Shown: positions 61,678-64,000 of the stretch, in pieces | Layout: each line of letters opens with the position of its first letter | Position numbering within the stretch: the first letter of the stretch is position 1 | Assembly: GCF_008271745.1 (NCBI RefSeq) | Contig: NZ_VKKZ01000022.1 | Location: forward strand, 248,001 to 312,000 | From: Rufibacter glacialis | Lineage (GTDB): Bacteria > Bacteroidota > Bacteroidia > Cytophagales > Hymenobacteraceae | Direction of reading: 5' to 3' | DNA length: 64,000 nt | Notes under the pieces: model-generated | Seen by the model: the letters and a program-made list of their open reading frames with translations, nothing else | Database searches by the model: none | What the model was told of the DNA's origin: nothing | Translations under genes and position numbers: made by a program

Positions 61678-61869
61678 CTAGACGCGTTTAACATTAACCG
61701 CGTTTACTCCTTTTTTACCTTCTTCAAGATCAAAAGTTACTTCGTCGTTCTCTCTGATTTCTTCAGTAATCCCAGAAACGTGTACAAAATACTCCTGTCC
61801 CGAGTTTGATTCTTTAATGAAGCCGAAACCTTTCTGCTCATTGAAGAATTTTACCTTTCCATTGTTCAT
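61678..61869 (-). CDS. Cold-shock protein (CspA-like)
   Basis: Minimal cold-shock domain protein of 63 residues beginning MNNGKVKFFNEQKGFGFIKE (RNP1 KGFGFI) and containing EYFVHVSGI (RNP2). RNA chaperone. The start seven codons upstream is less likely because this ATG places the family N-terminus exactly. A gene-free AT-rich leader (about 150 bases) lies upstream, as is usual for cold-induced genes. Confidence 0.92.
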   Translation of the reverse strand: MNNGKVKFFNEQKGFGFIKESNSGQEYFVHVSGITEEIRENDEVTFDLEEGKKGVNAVNVKRV

Positions 61870-62267
61870 GCGTGCTGCGTTAGTATACATCTACTACACC
61901 AGGGGCAGTAGATACGTTCATTATTTCGTACAATGTACAATAAAAAGTTTACAATCTAGCAAGAAAAGCTTAATAACTTATAAAATATCCAAAATTTAGG
62001 AAAATAAATTTTTGGCCTAAGTAGCACTTTGCCAGGTTTGCCCTGAATAGACAACGGGACCTTTGCCAAGGGGGTAAGTTGTTGGGCAAGAGGGCAAGTA
62101 AGAAAGGAAATAGACGCTGATGCTCACGTCTTGCTTCTTCAGCGGCTGGCTTTTAACCTGGATGGCGTGGCGCGTTTCATCTATAAGGGGCAGGAAGTCC
62201 TTTCTTCTGACGTTCCATGTCACCGAGGTAATTACATCCACCTGTGGCGGCTTACTGGCCTTTCCCC
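61870..62267. other. AT-rich leader of the cold-shock gene; remainder uncoded
   Basis: The part next to the cold-shock start (61870-62015) is strongly AT-rich and should hold its promoter and a long 5' UTR. Small palindromes (TACAATGTAC near 61930, CTACT...AGTAG near 61890-61912) are present. The rest, up to the truC stop, has no supported gene; a 108-codon minus-strand frame overlapping truC is rejected. Confidence 0.4.
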
Positions 62268-63011
62268 TTAAAGGGATGACGGTACCGGCTGCGGCAGGGC
62301 ATCTTGCTGGGCCAGGACCGGAAGCCAGGAGAATTGTTGGCAAAGGCGCCGCATGTTCTCCGGCAACGCCGCCTTGATCTCTATGGATTCGCCGGTAAAC
62401 GGATGTTCAAATTGTAGGGAGGCTGCGTGCAGCAACAAACTCTGGCTCCGCAGTTCCTCTAAAAACATGCGGTTGTGCCGCCAGTCGCCGTGCTTCTTGT
62501 CGCCAATGATGTAGTGCCGGAGGTGCGCGAAATGCTTGCGTAACTGGTGCATGCGGCCGGTTTCTGGCTTGATTTTCACCAAACTGTAGCGGGCGGTTTG
62601 GTAGGGGCCCACCGGAATGGGTAGTTCCACCGTGGCCAGCCGTTTGAAATGGGTGATGGCCTCCTGGGCATCTTTGTGCTGGTGGTCTTTGTCTGGCCTG
62701 ATGGGGCTGTCAATGGTACCTTCTTCGGGCGCATAGCCCCGCACCACCGCGAAATAGGTTTTATCTGGCTGGCGGTCAGAGAAGGCTTTCACCACGGGAG
62801 CGGTGGCCTCTGCCGACTTGGCGAATAATAACACGCCAGAGGTGCCCCGGTCCAAGCGGTGCAGGGGAAACAGGCGGTAGCCTAACTGATCGCGCAGGAT
62901 CTGGAGGGCGAATTCTTTTTTCTCTTCGGCAATGCGCGTGCGGTGCACCAGTAACCCATTGGGTTTGTTAATGGCCACATAGTGCGCGTCTTCAAATATT
63001 ATCTCTAGCAC
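62268..63011 (-). CDS. truC: tRNA pseudouridine(65) synthase TruC
   Basis: RluA-superfamily pseudouridine synthase of 247 residues. The catalytic motif is PLHRLDRGTSGVLLF (Asp in HRLDR, about residue 54). NKPNGLLVHRTRI near the N-terminus, TGRMHQLRKHFAHLRHYIIG and GDKKHGD are typical of the TruC group, which modifies U65 of tRNA. No S4 domain is present, consistent with TruC. It starts MLEIIFEDAHYVA, 111 bases from the next gene on the same strand. Confidence 0.87.
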   Translation of the reverse strand: MLEIIFEDAHYVAINKPNGLLVHRTRIAEEKKEFALQILRDQLGYRLFPLHRLDRGTSGVLLFAKSAEATAPVVKAFSDRQPDKTYFAVVRGYAPEEGTIDSPIRPDKDHQHKDAQEAITHFKRLATVELPIPVGPYQTARYSLVKIKPETGRMHQLRKHFAHLRHYIIGDKKHGDWRHNRMFLEELRSQSLLLHAASLQFEHPFTGESIEIKAALPENMRRLCQQFSWLPVLAQQDALPQPVPSSL

Positions 63012-63122
63012 GTTCTTTTACCGTTTTGGGCCCTATTTACCCAACCTGGGACCCTGCTGCCCGGAAGGAGAGCTTTGTTGAAGGAGGGAGGGGCTGTTTC
63101 TGGTAAAGGCAATCCTTGCCCG

Positions 63123-64000
63123 TTAATTATCTGCGTCAATGTAGTATTGCAGGTTCTCTTTGGTGATGATGTCCAGCGGCAGGTATTTGATAGGCTGGTT
63201 CTTCTTCTGGAAGACCAGGTGGTCTGCCAGGGCGTAGATTCCATAGTACCCTTGCCCTTTTGGGTTCTGGTTGATCAGGAAATCAATGGTACCGTTCTCC
63301 AGGTAATGCAGGTTCTTTTCAATCAGGTCGTACCCAATGAGGCAAATGCCCTCCACCTTTTTCCGGTGCAGGTATTCGGCAATCATGTTGGCCTTGGAGG
63401 TAGTCACGAAAATGCCCTTCACCTGCGGGTTTTTCTGCAGGACCTCTTCCAGCTGCCCGGCAACCGCGGCCGAAGAATTGCCCTGGAAATCGATGGGCAG
63501 CACCTGGTGCTCTTTCTCCAGGTGGTGCTGGAAAAAGTAGTCTTTGAACCCCTGTTCCTTGTGCAAAAGGTGGGAGGAGTTCTGGATGTCTTCGCCTATA
63601 TGGGCCACCACAAAGGTGCCTTTCTCTTTGCTGCCATAGTGCAGGAGTTTGCCCGCCAGAAAACCACTCTGGTAAGAGTCCTGCCCAATGTACATGAGCG
63701 GCTCATAGTCGGGGATGTGGGTGTTGAACAGCACAAATGGGACGCCCTTCTGTTTCCATTGCCTGAAATAGCCCAATGACTGCCGATAGAAGATGGGGGC
63801 AATCAAGATCCCGTCAAATTTGGTTGCGTCAAGGGTATCTGCGGTTTTGGAGAAGGAGTTGGCATCAAAAGGGTCAAAGATGAACTGGGTGACCATGATG
63901 CCGTACTGCTTCAGCTCGCCTTCGGCTTTCTCTACGCCATCTTTGGGAGATTGCCAGTACCCGTCAATAGAAGGGTCTGGGATAAGGGCCGCCAGGCGGA
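63123..64000 (-). CDS. LacI-type sugar-binding regulator (partial, runs off the window)
   Basis: The frame is open to the last base; only the C-terminal part (about 291 residues) is visible, so the start and any HTH domain lie beyond 64000. The part before the internal ATG at 63896 (RLAALIPDPSIDGYWQSPKD) continues the same protein in frame. It is a periplasmic-binding-fold effector domain: RLAALIPDP (first strand), FDGILIAPIFY, GVPFVLFNTHIP, YIGQDSYQSGFLAGKLL, IFVTTSKAN, GYDLIEKNLHYLENGTIDF. This pattern fits LacI-family repressors or sugar-binding proteins; LacI is favoured because GQDSYQSG is common there. Confidence 0.78.
   Translation of the reverse strand, partial: RLAALIPDPSIDGYWQSPKDGVEKAEGELKQYGIMVTQFIFDPFDANSFSKTADTLDATKFDGILIAPIFYRQSLGYFRQWKQKGVPFVLFNTHIPDYEPLMYIGQDSYQSGFLAGKLLHYGSKEKGTFVVAHIGEDIQNSSHLLHKEQGFKDYFFQHHLEKEHQVLPIDFQGNSSAAVAGQLEEVLQKNPQVKGIFVTTSKANMIAEYLHRKKVEGICLIGYDLIEKNLHYLENGTIDFLINQNPKGQGYYGIYALADHLVFQKKNQPIKYLPLDIITKENLQYYIDADN

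Noticed and set aside
62017-62343. 108-codon minus-strand frame overlapping the end of truC
   Set aside because: Overlaps truC by 76 bases in another frame, no family resemblance, Pro/Ser-rich composition.

Overview
The window looks like a chromosomal segment of an aerobic Bacteroidota bacterium, most likely Cytophagales/Hymenobacteraceae (Rufibacter- or Pontibacter-like). The reasons are many short lipoproteins whose lipobox Cys is followed by acidic residues, weak or absent Shine-Dalgarno sites, scattered TAnnTTTG-like -7 elements, DUF3943, DUF6169 and TTHB210-like families, and a dense set of intergenic palindromes. This placement is inferred from gene content, not from a marker gene. No rRNA, tRNA or CRISPR array was seen. 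One gene (a LacI-type sugar-binding regulator) runs off the right edge.

Layout. 0.1-6 kb: a PagL-like lipid A deacylase, a two-gene RiPP locus (a 54-codon precursor ending in CxxCGMG, then an MNIO/DUF692 enzyme) and the helicase hrpB. 6.4-8.3 kb: a Fic protein, followed by a broken copy of the hrpB 5' end. 8.3-13.8 kb: a strongly AT-rich island with one tightly packed four-gene operon: a compact SF1 helicase with an SSB-like tail, a SAP-domain protein, a methyltransferase and an AlkB dioxygenase with a sliding-clamp motif. I regard this as the best candidate for an undescribed system. 13.8-16.6 kb: a TMEM175 channel and an MscS channel. 16.9-21.9 kb: a four-gene ATP-grasp / alpha-E / transglutaminase / zinc-metallopeptidase cluster. 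22.8-25.5 kb: two membrane proteins. 26-30 kb: a broken uvrA2 5' copy, a small ORF overlapping a DUF6169 gene, then intact uvrA2. 30-31 kb: a REP-associated (RAYT) transposase beside its probable REP doublets. 31-46.8 kb: housekeeping and cell-envelope genes (lipoproteins, hydrolases, LD-carboxypeptidase, SDR, erythromycin-esterase-like, MFS, gamma-glutamyltransferase). 47-58 kb: a SWIM-SNF2 helicase, a GH43 glycosidase, an M3 peptidase, MsrB and DUF3943. 58-64 kb: a gene broken by an in-frame amber codon, a HipA-like/DUF3037 pair, two cold-shock proteins, TruC and the partial regulator.

Themes. Two accessory cassettes (Fic; the small ORF plus DUF6169) each lie between an intact repair or helicase gene and a decayed copy of that gene's 5' end, which suggests repeated recombinational insertion. 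At least five families of intergenic inverted repeats are interspersed. The AT-rich island carries two peptide motifs normally used to dock on the replication fork (DDDLPF and QLDLF), which points to a DNA-directed repair, modification or defence role. That role is an inference.
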